A DNA stretch of 64,000 nt from Lucinisca nassula (GCA_963580285.1 OY757010.1:61402406-61466405); one strand, 5' to 3'. Shown: positions 11,723-23,796, counted from the stretch's first letter. Translations and numbers: made by a program. Notes: generated from the sequence alone by a model not told the origin.

Positions 11723-11924
11723 TCCAGTGCAACTTGCATGCACCGTTCCAGTTCATTCTAATGTAAAACTGAAATGTTAATAGCTGAATCAACTTTACGT
11801 CAGCATCTTTAATCTCTTGGGATTATGAGTATCACATTGTTTCTTATGGTAGTAACAAAACACACAACATACACAAAGGATGCCAACGAAGGCATGTATG
11901 TATACATCAAAACAGTTGGACATC

Positions 11925-12207
11925 CGCCACTCTGGGTTTGGAAAATAGATAGGGCTGCACGGCGCTTCCAGGAAGAGCTGAAACGCGATCGCACACGAGT
12001 ACTGGTAAACCGCTTAGAGGTTTAAATTAACCTGCCCAAGCAAAATGGTGCTGGTCGGACCGTCTATGCATATAAACTCTATTGGTTTCATTGGGCGGTC
12101 TTTTTATCTCAGTGTCGGGTGAAAGTCCAACAAAATTGGAAGCAACTTCTCCAAAATGACCTATATATTGTTGAGGGGACTTTTAATCCCAAATCAAACA
12201 AACACAA
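11925..12207 (+). mobile_element. S1 SINE-like element, 5' end diverged
   Basis: Diverged head (catccgccactctgggttt) but a well-kept body from cacacgagtactggtaaac to tttaatcccaaatcaaac. Confidence 0.75.
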
Positions 12208-12396
12208 AAACAGTAATGGACAAGAGAGTTTTGTGCTTTTTTGTCAATATCAATATTATACTCACTTTTATCATCGTCATGTCATTACATGTTTACGATA
12301 TGACGCACGCGTAATAAAAGCATGATTACCGGCGCCGTGACAACCCCGTTTCCTACTGAAAATATTCGGCTATGATAAACAGAATCACATCTGGTC

Positions 12397-12727
12397 CATC
12401 ACGAAAACATACCTATATAATTTTGATCCCCTTGAGCCCCACTTTTATATAGTAAAACTGGGGTTTCCGGGAATATACCTTATTTTTCTTATTTCTGCTC
12501 CAAAATAGATTGTGGGCACTCGTTAGAACCGCCTCATCTTATTTCTGCTCCAAAATATAGATTGTGGGTACTCGTTAGAACCGCCTCAATGAGGCGGTTC
12601 TAACGAGTGCCCACAATCTATATTTTGGAGCAGAAATAAGAAAAATATCACAATTTACAGCATAAATGTTCATTTTTTTTCGGCTATAAAGGTGGCAATG
12701 TATTTGTATAGGCGTGTTTGCGTAATG
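12397..12727 (-). mobile_element. M1-A element, reversed, with duplicated centre
   Basis: Termini catcacgaaaacatacctat and ataggcgtgtttgcgtaatg. The words cttatttctgctccaaaat and gttagaaccgcctca occur twice in succession, so one half of the central palindrome is duplicated. Confidence 0.82.
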
Positions 12728-12776
12728 ATTTTATATGACCTTGTGAAAGTCGGCAGAGGCTCGTTCCATCGATTTC

Positions 12777-12834
12777 AACGTCGGGCCGATAGCGGTACGA
12801 CGTTACCACGTCGTACCGCTATCGGCCCGACGTT
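12777..12834. repeat. Perfect 27-bp GC-rich hairpin with a 4-base loop
   Basis: The 27-base arms 12777-12803 and 12808-12834 are exact complements around the loop tacc. The arm begins aacgtcgggccgatagcgg. It lies 50 bp from the end of an M1 copy. Bases 12835-13059 show nothing else. Confidence 0.9.
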
Positions 12835-13059
12835 GGCCCGCGGTTTGTGCTGGCAGGGATGCCGGCAAGGATCCGGATCAACTACAGCACCAGAGCTGCC
12901 CTTTCTCTCGAGCCTGGGATCTTGTTACATTGGTTGAAGCATGTGCCAGAATGTAGTACAGCGCCTTGAATGAACACCGATGTTTCCGGGCTTGGCATAA
13001 ATTATAGTGGTCGGACTATAAACAAACTTGTCGGTCAGGGCACAATATTAGTTGGCTTC

Positions 13060-13330
13060 AAGAGACTTTATTCCTTACTTCAAAAGGATAACCCTTTAAC
13101 CAAACATATTTATGTTCTCTAAAGCTGGTGTTAATGGAATGTTTGGCGGCCGTAAAAACTCTCCTCGCCCATCATCTTGATGTAGATTATGTTGTTTAAT
13201 CATTTAGAATCACTTATTCCATTATGGAATTTGAATTTCGGATTCGGATGGTCACTGATGAGGCCTAATTGACCGAAGCTAGCTAGTATGGCCCAGAAAA
13301 CTTGCTCACTCCATACATCATCTTCTAATA
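13060..13330 (-). repeat. R3 repeat, reversed
   Basis: Complement of the 3318-3830 unit: ggataaccctttaa, agctggtgttaa, cactgatgaggcctaattg and gaccgaagctagctag occur in reversed order. Confidence 0.55.
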
Positions 13331-13397
13331 GTGAATTGCTTAAACGCGACAGTCCAAGCCCAACTCCATGGCCATCTTGTTCAGCCTATACTCAGAC

Positions 13398-13719
13398 ATC
13401 ATGACAACATGCATATATAATTTTGACCCCCTTGAACCCCACTGTTATATGGTAAAACTGGTGTTTACAGGGGTAAACCCTATTTTTCTTATTTCTGCTC
13501 TAAAACATAGATTGTGGGTACTCGTTAGAACCGCCTAAATGAGGCGGTTCTAACGAGTGCCCAATATCACCTTATTTTTCTTATTAGTGAGCCGGTTCTA
13601 ATGAATTCCCACAGTCTATGTTTTAAAGCAGATATAAGAAAAATATCGCAATTTTTCATCTTAAATTTTTTTCGGCGGTAAAATTTACAATGTTTTTGTA
13701 TAGGCGTGTTTTCGTAATG
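13398..13719 (-). mobile_element. M1-A element, reversed, rearranged centre
   Basis: Degenerate left terminus (catcatgacaacatgcatat) and an intact right terminus taggcgtgttttcgtaatg. The centre holds one full hairpin plus an extra half with ccggttctaatgaattccca. Bases 13720-14980 carry no feature I can recognise. Confidence 0.75.
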
Positions 13720-14984
13720 GACAGCTGAGTCATCAGTGCTTTCAGGGCTGCTCTGGCCAGTCTACAAAAGCATTAACTTGAAGATTGACATTTCTGCAAG
13801 CAATTATGTTTTATCAAGGGAATTGATTTTAAAAGTATTTGATTGTGCAACACTATCATACCAAGGTAATTAATGGACATATTAAGAGCTTTAAAATCAT
13901 TGTAAATATAACATAATGTCGTCATCGCAATTAAATCAGTTTAAACAAGCCTACTGAATCTTTAAGTACGATAGCCCAGATCTAACCACATTGCTTCAAT
14001 TGCGGTTTTGCGTCACGCCTAAAAAAGGTTCGGATTAGACAGTTATGATATACGCGGCAGAATAAGGTAGCTTTACATTAAATATTGCTGAAGTCTGGCT
14101 TCGGCGTGCACTTTAGCTGCGCATTCCATTGGTCAAGTAGGCTAAATGTAGTTCAATGTAAGAAAAGGGGAGTTATAACACAACAAAATAACAGCTGGGT
14201 TTGCAGATATATCTGCAAGCACAAAAATATGACACCTTTTTTGGTCACCCCACTGAAAGAAAATAGCCTATTGTTTACTGCGCGGCACTGCACGCAACCA
14301 AGGATGGCGGACAATGGCTGAAATAGGAGCAGGGCTACATGTTGATTTTTTCCCTGGGACATATTAAGCCAGAGCAAGGAGCTTATGATGTGATGAGCTC
14401 TTGACTAACTAGAGTTGTTCTACGGGTCCCCAAGGTTTGAAACCTTTTGTATGTACAGTTTATGTGGGAGAGGGGAAAATATGAGTAGTGTCGCCTATGG
14501 AAAATATTTAGTGATAAACTACATGATTCTATAGCCATTAAAATAAGTATTCCATAAACATGTAGTTCCAGTCCAAATAGAGGCTGTTCTGCAAGCTCCT
14601 GATATTTTGTAATTACTGTAAAGCAAAATGAATGCCTTCTGGCACAATCTACCGGAGAAATTGCTTAGAAAACGAGCACTGATCAGGGTCAAGTACATTG
14701 TACATACGTTCTTTGTTGCTGTCGTATTTTTTGGGACATTGATATTAGGCTTTTGACACTCGAACCCCAGCAAAAATTGGTGAGGCGACAATATTACAGC
14801 TTATACATGCATATCAGGAATCACGTGGGTCGTGATAAAGACTGTGTGCTGCACTATGTGAGCGACCTGCAAAACTTCGAGTAAAGGTGTATTTTAATAC
14901 AGAAATCTTCCCATGCTCCTATTTGAGGCCTCAAACACCAGTGTATTTGAATTTATTTATTTATTTTTAGGGTCGATTGTTTTT

Positions 14985-15105
14985 AAATCGGAAGTAACGT
15001 CTCCAAATGACCTAAATAGTGTTGATGGGGACGTATAACCTAAGCACAAGTAAGGTCCCCAAATGACCTAAATAGTGTTGATGGTGTCGTATAACCTAAG
15101 CACAA
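14985..15105 (+). repeat. S1-like 3' end, tandemly duplicated
   Basis: ccaaatgacctaaatagtgt followed by a gatgg...cgtataacctaagcac tail occurs twice, about 60 bp apart. It resembles the 3' part of S1 with the diverged tail word gtataacct. Confidence 0.5.
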
Positions 15106-15239
15106 AGAAGCTACTTTAGAAACAAAAAAAGGGCCATCTCATCATAAAAATGTACTGATCCAACAGGCGACCAACAACGGCTCAGTCGAGCCTGTGCGTT
15201 AAGATAAGCCTGCGCATTAGCGTAGTCTTGCGGAAGTAA

Positions 15240-15505
15240 CGTAATGAAACACACCTTTATAATTTTGACCCCTCAAATCCCACTTGTATATGTACATAAT
15301 AAAATTAGGGTTTACAGGGGTATACAATATTTTCTTATATTATTGCACAAAACATAAATTGTGGGAACTCATTAGAACCGCCTCGTCGAGGCGGTTCTAA
15401 TGAGTACCCACAATCAATATCCAGAAATATTGAAAATTTCGGATTGTTTGTTATCAGAAACTTTCGTTTCTTCTTAATATATTTGAATAGCCGTGAATTC
15501 GTACA
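15240..15505 (-). mobile_element. M1-A element, reversed, degenerate ends
   Basis: Centre intact (attagaaccgcctcgtcgag and its complement) but the termini are decayed (cgtaatgaaacacaccttta and atagccgtgaattcgta). Confidence 0.7.
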
Positions 15506-15639
15506 TTTAATGACGCGGGTAGCTCTTTAAGTTTGCTAAGCACGCACATCAAACCAACCTCTGAGACTGTTGTTAGCTCTTTTCTCATGCGTCTGTCGGC
15601 TCAAGTATTGATCATTTTAAACAAGATGTGTTTGTGAAA

Positions 15640-16770
15640 CAGGAACATGTCCCCGGGTCGAGGTCCATTTTTTCTTTAAAGTATATCACAGGTCAAGGTT
15701 ACAGGTCAAAATGATTTGTATGAGTGGGAAGTCCTTGTCACAAGGAACCTACATGCCACATATGAAGGCTCTATCTCAAACGGTATATAAGTTATGATAA
15801 AGTAGGTCACAAGTCAAGGTCAAAGTCACAGGCCAAAGTAAAATATGTGTATGAATAGGAAGCCGTTGCTACAAGGAATCTATATGCCAAATATGAAGGT
15901 TCTACCGCAAATGGTTGAAAAGTTATGATAAAGTAGGTCACAAATCAAGGCCAAGGTCACGGGTCAAAAATTGTGGAATGAGTTTGAAGTCCTTGTCACA
16001 AGGAACCAACACGCCAAATAAAAAGGCTCTACCTCAAAATGTCAGCCTCGATAGCGCAGTGGTTAGCGCGTTCGACTCATGATCGAGAGGTGGTGCGTTC
16101 GAATCCGGCCACCGGTATCGAGGTGTGTCCTTGGGCAAGACACGTAATGACACTGCCCCACTCCACCCAGGTGTAAATGGGTAGCAGTGGTGTTAAAGCC
16201 ACTGCCTCTCTCTCGCGCGCGCGTGAAAACACACAGAATGAGTGTTCGAGAGCGTTTCAATAAGCTTGAAGCTTTCATCGCAATCGAACTAAAATAAATT
16301 AGTATAAACTAAACTAAAAACTGTGGAATGAGTTTGAAGTCCTTGTCACAAGGAATCAACACGCCAAATAAAAAGACTCTACCTCAAATGGTTCAAAAGT
16401 TATGGCAAATGTTATTTTCTTCTTTACAGTAGGTCGCAGGTCAATATTTTTTATATGAGTGGGAAGCACTTGTCACAAGAAACCTACATGCTAAATATGA
16501 TGGCTCTACTGTTCAAAAGTTATGACCAATGTTATGTTTTACTTTAAAGTAGGTCACAGGTCAAGGTTAAGGTCACAGGTCAAATATTTGTCTGAGTGGA
16601 AAGCCCTTTTCACAAGGAACTTACATGCCAATTGTCAAGGCTCCACCTCAACCGGCTCAAACTTTATGACAAATGTTAAAGTTGTCCATGTATGTACAAA
16701 CCAACCAACAAACAAAACAAAACAAAAAAAAAAAAAAAAAAAAAAAAGACAGACAGACAGACAGGGCAAA
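15640..16770 (+). repeat. R2 tandem array with (GACA)n end
   Basis: Six or so units of 125-150 bp, each with gtaggtcacaggtcaagg, a gtccttgtcacaaggaacc word and a catgccaaatatgaaggctc word, ending in poly-A (16727-16747) and (GACA)n. A SINE interrupts the array at about 16041-16312. The layout of tandem units followed by a microsatellite resembles R1 and R4. Confidence 0.65.
16041..16312 (+). mobile_element. S6 tRNA-derived SINE
   Basis: Head tagcgcagtggttagcgcg is an A-box-like sequence and gttcgaatcc is a B box about 40 bp further on. The body contains cttgggcaagacac and caggtgtaaatgggtagcag. It sits inside the R2 array, whose interrupted unit resumes at gtggaatgagtttgaag near 16322. Confidence 0.75.
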
Positions 16771-16984
16771 AACAATATTTCCGGGGACATTAAAAGAATT
16801 ATCTTGGTGACTGTCGCCTATATGCCAATTAAGAAGGCTACAAAAATACAGTTACGCGGAATTGAAAAGGAAAACGATCAAGAAGTAGTTTAGGTCGTAG
16901 TACCAAAGCGTTAATCCAAAATCATTAGTCCATAGACACAATGGCAAATATCGATGTTCAGATCAACAGACAAGGACTCCAGAA

Positions 16985-18790
16985 GAGTGTCATCAGGCGT
17001 CCGCGGATAGTAAGCATTGCTTGGTAAGCAAGCTACGCCCACTATGCCCATCGACCCGAACGAAGAAAAGGTGTAAATGCTGAGAAGGGTATGTCCAAGT
17101 TTTTGGAAGTCTTCCTATGGCTTTCCATTGGCAAACATTTAAGGAATAATTCTGGAAATGGCCACATTGTACGGATCAACAAGATCATGGTGCCTCCCAT
17201 AGAACTTCTTTTGTGTTGATACCGGTTTGTTTGTTGATACCCCTGGCATAACAACGTGGTAGTGAGCACCTACCCACGTTCCATAAAGGCCTGATACTTG
17301 GAACAGGCTCTAGCATAACGGATAAACTGTGATATGCTGGTGCAGACGGGATATTACTGCTCAGGAAGGGAAAGTTAACAATGGGAAAATTGAAGTCATC
17401 TCGTTTATCGTACAGCCTAGTAGTAAGCTTCTCCGTTGTCAATATAGAGATAACAATCCAAGTATGAGGAGGAGGTTGCAGTCGCTGTTGTTTCCTTAAT
17501 TTCAAGTTCACGTGGATAGATGAATTCCAAGTACTCAGCCAATTTAGCATTTTTCAGAGACAATAAATCATCTATATATCTGTAGGTGAAATTGAATTGT
17601 TGTGCAAGGCGTTTCTTGCCTGCTTTGAGGAGACCTTGTACAAACTCCGCCTCATACGAGTACAAGAACAAGTCGGCAAGCAACGGTGCACAATTAGTAC
17701 CCATTGGTATGCCAATTGTTTGCTGAAATAATAGGCCACTGAACTCCACGAAAATATTGTCAATAGATATTCCAGCATCCTTATGACATCTGCATCAGTG
17801 TACTTTTGTGGTGCATCATAGTGATCTCGAACGAAGTATGTGTCTTTCAAGCCAAGGACAACATACTGGTAGCGACGGTTACCATTCTTGTGTTAAAAAC
17901 ATTGATTTATGATTTCCTTGAGTTTAGATTTCAATTTATCATGAGGAATAGTTGTGCAGAGTGTTGAGAAATCGAAAGATTTTATGCTGTTTAATGTGAG
18001 AAAAGACTGTGACTGAAGATGTTCTAGAAGCTCTTTGGAGTTTTTCAAGATCCATATCTGATTCACACCACTCCTGGCATATGCAGTGTCACAATATTTC
18101 TGAGGGCCATCTTTAACTGCAGTAAGGATTCGTGTTAGGATCTGTGAAAGAGGCTTGGTTGAGCACTTAGCTGAACCCGCGATATATCTCTGCTTGTACG
18201 GATTCTTGTGAAGCTTAAGAATATAGTACAACTTTGGTAGTTCCATATCTTCCTCTGGGAGGGAAATTCCAAACGAAAGCATCACCGAATGGTGGTTTTG
18301 CAGAATTTCATCTTTGGACAAAGAAGAAAGATTATATGTTGGGTTGCCTGCCATAGTGCTCAAACCAAGCTCGTCTTTTAAGCAGTTTATATAGTGTGTT
18401 TTGCAAACAAACACAATATTGTTAGATGCCTTTTCAGCTGGAACAACGACAAACTTTTGATGCATTTCAGCTAACTCAGCAGCAACATCTGGATTATCAA
18501 ACACCGAATATTGTCGGCGAGACATGGTTCTGCTGAGTACTGTTATACGTCTGTTTACGAAGGCCATTACTGATTTGACCCATTCGGAGAGGGTGCCAAC
18601 CTCCGCATCCTCTTTCCTAGCCCAGCGCCTTGCATACTCTTTAACAGAATCCAAAATTAATTTGGAATTCTGTTTCCAAGTAAACGACTTTGGTTCCCTG
18701 TATTTGGGGCCTTTTGAAAGAATGTGTCGAAGTTTGTCATTTCAACTGATACAATCAGATTCCAAATCCTACCCATAATATCTCTAGGAA
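16985..18790 (-). pseudogene. Penelope-like reverse transcriptase, decayed
   Basis: A reverse transcriptase remnant read from about 18790 down to 17040 in at least three frames. The longest piece, 18654-17893, has VVVPAEKASNNIVFV (the KADKG-like N-terminal block), LYYILKLHKNPYKQRYIAGS and FDFSTLCTTIPHDKL. After a frame change, 17850-17417 gives GIPMGTNCAPLLADLF and FTYRYIDDLL, the palm motif with catalytic DD. After another, LYDKRDDFNFPIVNFP lies at about 17400-17340. In-frame stops also lie upstream at about 18730-18770, where LRHILSKGPKYREP can be read. The order of blocks fits Penelope-like elements, but no GIY-YIG endonuclease was seen. Multiple frameshifts mean it is not functional. Neighbouring sequence is repeat, with no host gene linked to it. 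Bases 18791-19179 hold nothing recognisable. Confidence 0.75.
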
Positions 18791-19179
18791 TGACGTCGAA
18801 ACATGGGGTGACGACATTAAACAAAACAGACCACTGGTAAACCGATATCTCCAAAACAGGTGGTGACTCAGATAATCTAAACATAACTAAAAAGGAAAGA
18901 ATCAGAATCACCAACATAACACACATTTATTAGGAAGGACTACTAAAAAGGGGTAGAATCAGAATCACAAACATAGATTCAGAACCACCAGTATAAAACA
19001 GGAAGGAACCACAGCAAAAGCATCGACATGGAACGGTCAGTAAAAATTACTGGTGTGCAAAAGTATACTTTACGGTCCGTATGTCCTACAAAATATACTT
19101 TAGTCACGTGAGAGATGATCAAATTTGACATTTTAAATAAAACAATGGAAAAATAATTGATTACATTTTTACGGGTAAA

Positions 19180-19436
19180 CATTATGATAACACACCCGTG
19201 CGATATAGTGCAATTTTTACACCTCCAAAATGGCTACTTTTCTGACGAAAATATGTGATATTTTTCTTATTTATACTGCAAACATAGGTTCTGGGTACTC
19301 GGTTCTAACGAGTACCCACAACCTATGTCTTGGAGCAGAAATAAGAAAAATATTGTTTACCCCCGTAAACCCCAGATTTCTGTATATAAAGTGGGGTGTA
19401 AGGGGGTGTTCATTTCACGGACTTGTTCACGTGATG
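19180..19436 (+). mobile_element. M1-B foldback element, shortened centre
   Basis: cattatgataacacacccg at the left and ggacttgttcacgtgatg at the right. The centre retains only ggttctaacgagtaccca, so most of the left half of the hairpin is lost. Confidence 0.8.
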
Positions 19437-19867
19437 AGAAAAAAAAACTTACCACACATTTTCCAGAGTTATCTCAAGAAGTACACCATTCTGATCGTCG
19501 TATTCCTGTACAGACTACAAAGAATATATCCATTACCATAAATATAAGACAGGAATAAAATTTGAAATTAATGAGCGTGGTTATTATGTCAACTGCATTA
19601 ACTATAAATTATACAATACTCATTGACTTAACATAACAGACATTTTAGTCACGCGGACGTGTATATGTCTTATATGCGTTGCGCAATGAATTTGAGCACT
19701 GACAACACCGGGGAGTCGATGGTCTCTTACCATATGATGAAAAATGGACCTGAACATAGATTTTGACTGTCCCATGTAAACATCCTAAAATTTCTGACAC
19801 CACCAGTACTTGCTGTACTTCTAACAGTTTAACAAATTTGTTTCATGATCCAGCAAGGAGTCCAAGA

Positions 19868-20030
19868 AGTGCAGACGGAAATGCAAACAGTTTAGATCCT
19901 GATCTGCGTCTACACTGTTTGCTCAGGCCTATCTGTCCCAAAACTTGAGACCATTACGCAGTCAGTGATATCACGTGGACAGTAGCAGCTTTAGTAATTT
20001 TGGGTCGATTGATAACCAATCGTCCCATGT
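19868..20030. repeat. Hairpin repeat pair (M2-like core and tcgattg hairpin)
   Basis: acagtttagatcctgatctg and ctacactgtttgct form the M2-type pair. About 90 bp further, gggtcgattgataaccaatcg gives the second hairpin, the same combination as at 4655-4916. Confidence 0.45.
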
Positions 20031-20032
20031 TA

Positions 20033-20379
20033 CAGTAGAACTTCGATGGCTCGAACACCGATGGCTCGTTTACCATGGCTGAGTCGAACCCGTTCTTGAG
20101 TCCCTTTGGAATTCCTCTACGTAAGAAATAGGGAGGGTACAATTTAGGATATTTTCGTCTTATCTTGCAAATGTATGCTGTGTGTACTCATTTGAATCGC
20201 CTCGATGAGGCGATTCTAATGAGTACACACATCATACATTTTTCATTATAGAACACCGAAAAGATGTCCTAAAGTGTGTCGTTATGCCTCCTGGCAATAA
20301 CCCGCAGTAGCTCGAACTATCCCTGTCTCGAACAGATTTTCATGGTCCCAAAGGTGTTCGAGTCATTGAAGTTTGACTG
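20033..20379. mobile_element. Tc1/mariner-like MITE with palindromic core
   Basis: Ends are imperfect inverted repeats: cagtagaacttcgatggctc at the left, and the complement of the right end reads cagtcaaacttcaatgactc. TA flanks both sides (20031-20032 and 20380-20381), as for Tc1/mariner elements. The interior carries the palindrome tgtgtactcatttgaatcgc against gcgattctaatgagtacaca (about 20190-20237), similar in design to the M1 centre. No transposase. Confidence 0.75.
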
Positions 20380-20639
20380 TAAATACTTGCAAGTCACCCA
20401 GGAAAGGCCACTATCAAATAACGCTGCTATCTCAAGTCATCTAAAGAACGTAAGAGACATCGAGGCACACACATAAACATCACACGAAACATGAACCAAC
20501 GGCGCAATGCAAATAAACAAATAATACACTGTTAAAGAACGACCGCCTTGGAACCTGACCGAGGAGAAGCAGTTCGAAAATTTTCACATTTTTCGCCTCG
20601 GCGAGGCTATACTAAATGGAATGTGATATTTCGCAAGTT

Positions 20640-20835
20640 CATTGGTTAGATTTCATTGATATCTATCAGTATGCCAAAAATTGTTTAAATATTCCAAGCG
20701 GTTAAGTCACTATCACCAATTTTCACAAACGGGTTACGGACGGACAGACAGAATGACAGACTGACAGAATGACAGAATGACACGGTGATTTTAGGGCACT
20801 CTTAGAAAATCAACCGACTTCAGTCGGTCGCTTTT
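20640..20835 (+). repeat. Element end: microsatellite followed by a terminal hairpin
   Basis: A degenerate (ACGG/GACA)n tract at 20736-20785 precedes the hairpin accgacttcagtcggt at about 20814-20829. This is the same order (microsatellite, then short hairpin) as at the ends of R1 and R4, with a different hairpin sequence. Confidence 0.5.
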
Positions 20836-21132
20836 TCTGCGGGTCGTGCAATATAATCGTGTGTCAAAATGATTTTTTATGGTTCTTTCATGATTACAAA
20901 ACAGAATTTTTCTGTGAAAACTCTGTGGTACATGTATTTATCTGATATTTTGGAGCAAACGTAGATTGCGAGTGCTGTCTGCCAAATTGCGAGCACATGT
21001 GTACTCGGACCCATCGTATTGATGAAGACCGGCAACTAATGGTGAATGATCGCGGCATTTAAAACAACATAGCAACCGCGATCTAGTTGTTTGTTTTAAT
21101 TGCTGTTGTTGTTGGTTGGTTTTTATTTTGTT

Positions 21133-21582
21133 CATCACAAAAACACGCCTATATAATTTTGACCCCATTGAACCCAACTTTTATATAGTAAAACTGGGGT
21201 TGACAGGGGTAAACCTTATAAGCTCGGCTGTTTTCGAAGAAAAACGACGAGGTATTGTCATAGCTTTGGCGTCGTCGTCGTGCAAAAACATGGACATTTA
21301 AGTCTGCGTCGTCGTCGTGCAAAAACTTGGACATTTTGTAATAGCTCTGTCATTACTGAACATATTTACTTGAAACTCGGACCAATTTTTCTTATTTCTG
21401 CAGGTATAGATATAGATTGCAGGTACTCGTTAGAACCGCCTCATCGAGGCGGTTCTAACGAGTACCAACAATCTACATTTTGAGCAGAAATAATAAAAAT
21501 ATCACAAATATTCATCTTAAAATTCCCATTTTTTTCGGTGATAAAGGGTACAATGTATTTGTATAGACCTGTTTTCGTAATG
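21133..21582 (-). mobile_element. M1-A element, reversed, with a 170-bp insertion
   Basis: Termini catcacaaaaacacgcctat and a decayed right end ggtctatac-type sequence finishing gttttcgtaatg. Between the cccc/gggg hairpin and the central hairpin, about 21223-21390 is foreign. That insert contains the direct repeat gcgtcgtcgtcgtgcaaaaa twice (near 21269 and 21307). Confidence 0.75.
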
Positions 21583-21657
21583 AAAATGTATTTTCAAAAT
21601 GTTGGCAGGTCATTCTGTTCCGATGACTTGGAAGGGATGGCATTTCATGCATATTGT

Positions 21658-21775
21658 GCGCCGGCCTAGATATCGCAGTGGCAGAGCGTCCATTTGGGTT
21701 CAGATCGCGTGTTCGATTCCGGGCAGCGCAGGGAAATGGTGCTAGCAGCTCCCTTTGCCCTACGAAGCTTATGTC
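21658..21775 (+). mobile_element. tRNA-like SINE head fragment
   Basis: gatatcgcagtggcagagcg resembles an A box and gtgttcgattccgg a B box. The short body gctagcagctccctttgcc resembles S2. Confidence 0.5.
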
Positions 21776-22034
21776 ATTTGTTTCTTATAGCATAGACAAA
21801 GTAAATCTACTTTACTTATCGTTACGACATCCTCCTAACGTTATTCGGTGTTTCAAGTGGTGACGTTAAAGTGACGTTATTTATGAAAGTAGCAATTCTG
21901 ACGTCATTTCTAACGTCGAGTGTGAGCTGTCTCAGCTCTGGGGCGTGCACCGCTAAAATAGAACAAATCCTGTTTCATTGGTAAGAACGTGTTGTACCTT
22001 TGTAATGTGCACGCGTGCGTGCGTGCGTGTGTGT

Positions 22035-22185
22035 GTCCCACTAACAACTAAGATCATGTGGAGACGTGACCTCGTTTTAAAGACTCAATCCGAAAGCAAT
22101 CTGAAGAAGACCGGAGTCGAATCTACGCTCGCTGGTTAATGAGGCTAGAAACTTAACCACTAAACGACGTAGCCTTCTATCTTTG
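22035..22185 (-). mobile_element. S5 tRNA-derived SINE, diverged
   Basis: Reversed copy. The gaagaccggagtcgaatct and aaccactaaacgacgtagcc segments are the complement of a B box and A box. Preceded by a (GT)n/(GCGT)n tract at 22010-22037. Body words match 23525-23686. Confidence 0.6.
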
Positions 22186-22378
22186 TAATGGCAATCATTA
22201 GCGAGACTGCATTAAAATTGCAAAGCTCTCGAAAAAACCTCTTTGTATTTATTAATCGGTGTTTTATATTTACAATTGACCCGACGCACTTTGAAACCCA
22301 CAATAAGACGTGCGATTAGCGAAACAATCTAATCTGAGTCTTCGCTGATCGCATGGACTTTCAAGTGCCTCTCGACTG

Positions 22379-22612
22379 TTAACCCATTTAGTACCAGAAA
22401 CCCCTAAGGGGGTACCTTGGCAAACAGTGCAGACCCAGATCAGACGCCGCAGAACGCGGCGTCTGATCAGGGCCTACACTGTTTGCAAAAAGTTCAGCCA
22501 TTTTCCTAATAAATTTTGAAGAAAAACACAAACTGTAACCCCTAAATTTTAAAATAGACTCCTGCTATATGTAAGGAGGAAGATTCCATTTGGTGCAAGA
22601 AGGGCTAAATTA
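22379..22612 (+). repeat. M2 palindromic MITE-like repeat
   Basis: Core hairpin cagacgccgc-agaa-cgcggcgtctg around 22441-22465, with outer arms cttggcaaacagtgcagacc and ggcctacactgtttgcaaa. The ends are ttaacccatttag and aagggctaaat, a short inverted pair. It aligns with 59006-59229 across its length. Confidence 0.7.
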
Positions 22613-22954
22613 GAAACAATCGATAACTCTGGCCAGACTGTTTAGATACGCAGACTATTCTGAGTCTTCTGACTCTACTTGGCTTATTGCAGTTTTTTTT
22701 TTTTGTGGAGCGCCGGCTCCATTGTCTTCATCGATATCATGAAAACATTTCTCATAGGATTTGTCTATTTTAATTGCAATAATGAATGCAATGTAATGTT
22801 TTGAATGTATTTCATGATGGAGCTAACCAGAAATGCAACCTTCGGTACGTGCATGAATAGTTTATAGTTGAAGGAAATAGATTAGGATTAAAGGGAGACA
22901 ACCTATTCTTTGCGGCAAGAATTTCCCCTAAAAAGCAAATTATGTAAGAAGCAA

Positions 22955-23135
22955 ATTATGTCCTTTAAGGGGAATGGGAATACCTTCAGGGGCGGCAACT
23001 CATGCAAAAGTATTTTAGTCTCCCATGTCAATAGGGGTTAACTCTTAAAGGAAAAAAAATGCTCTTAGGAGCAAATTCTTTCTGTTACGAGTAGACCTTT
23101 TTCAGTGGGACAGGGCTTATTGAAAAGGGAACAGA
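22955..23135 (-). repeat. R6 repeat
   Basis: Contains ttaaggggaatgggaatacc, gtcaataggggttaactctt and tcagtgggacaggg. The same words recur in the opposite arrangement at 57545-58045. Confidence 0.6.
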
Positions 23136-23524
23136 AAGTTCCGAATGTTGTCTGCCTTTCAAAAATGGCGAAACAATCAGGTTCTGCCAGGTGTTCCTTT
23201 TTCCCTTAAGCGAAGGTCCCTTTTTTATTGCGCATTTAACGTAACGCTATTATCATTCACACATAATTTTGGCGTTCTTTGTAGGCACACATGTGACGTA
23301 ACGTACAAAACGTTGAAATTCTCACATCATTCTAAAACAGTCTTTGTGAGGTCTCAGCAGATGAGCAGACCTTTCCAACATTCTAAAAATAGAAAAATAA
23401 TAGCCTAAGAGCAACGATCGCTCACCTTAGTCACTGATACCTTCATTCATATTATAATGTACCATTCTTCTTGAAAAAACAATGTATTATTCACCTTTCC
23501 CACAATGGACCATATTTGCCGTGA

Positions 23525-23686
23525 GTGAGTGGGTGTTTGTGTTTTACGCCTCACCAACAGCGAAGGTCATACGGAGACGGGACCTCGGTTTAAAGACTCA
23601 TCCGAAAGTCTGGAGAAGCCCGGGATCGATTCTGTGACCCCTGGTTTGCAAGGCGAGTAGCATAACCACTACACCACGGAGGCTTC
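23525..23686 (-). mobile_element. S5 tRNA-derived SINE
   Basis: Reversed copy with a clear promoter complement: cccgggatcgattctg (B box) and gcataaccactacaccacgg (A-box arm). The body caacagcgaaggtcatacgg is shared with 59663-59826. Confidence 0.75.
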
Positions 23687-23796
23687 ATATTTGCCGTAAA
23701 ATAGTCCAATGTCAACCTAAGGTCATCATAATAATTTGGTACTATTCTTCACCTGAAACTTGGAGTAAAATTTTCTTCATGTTCATCACGAAAACG

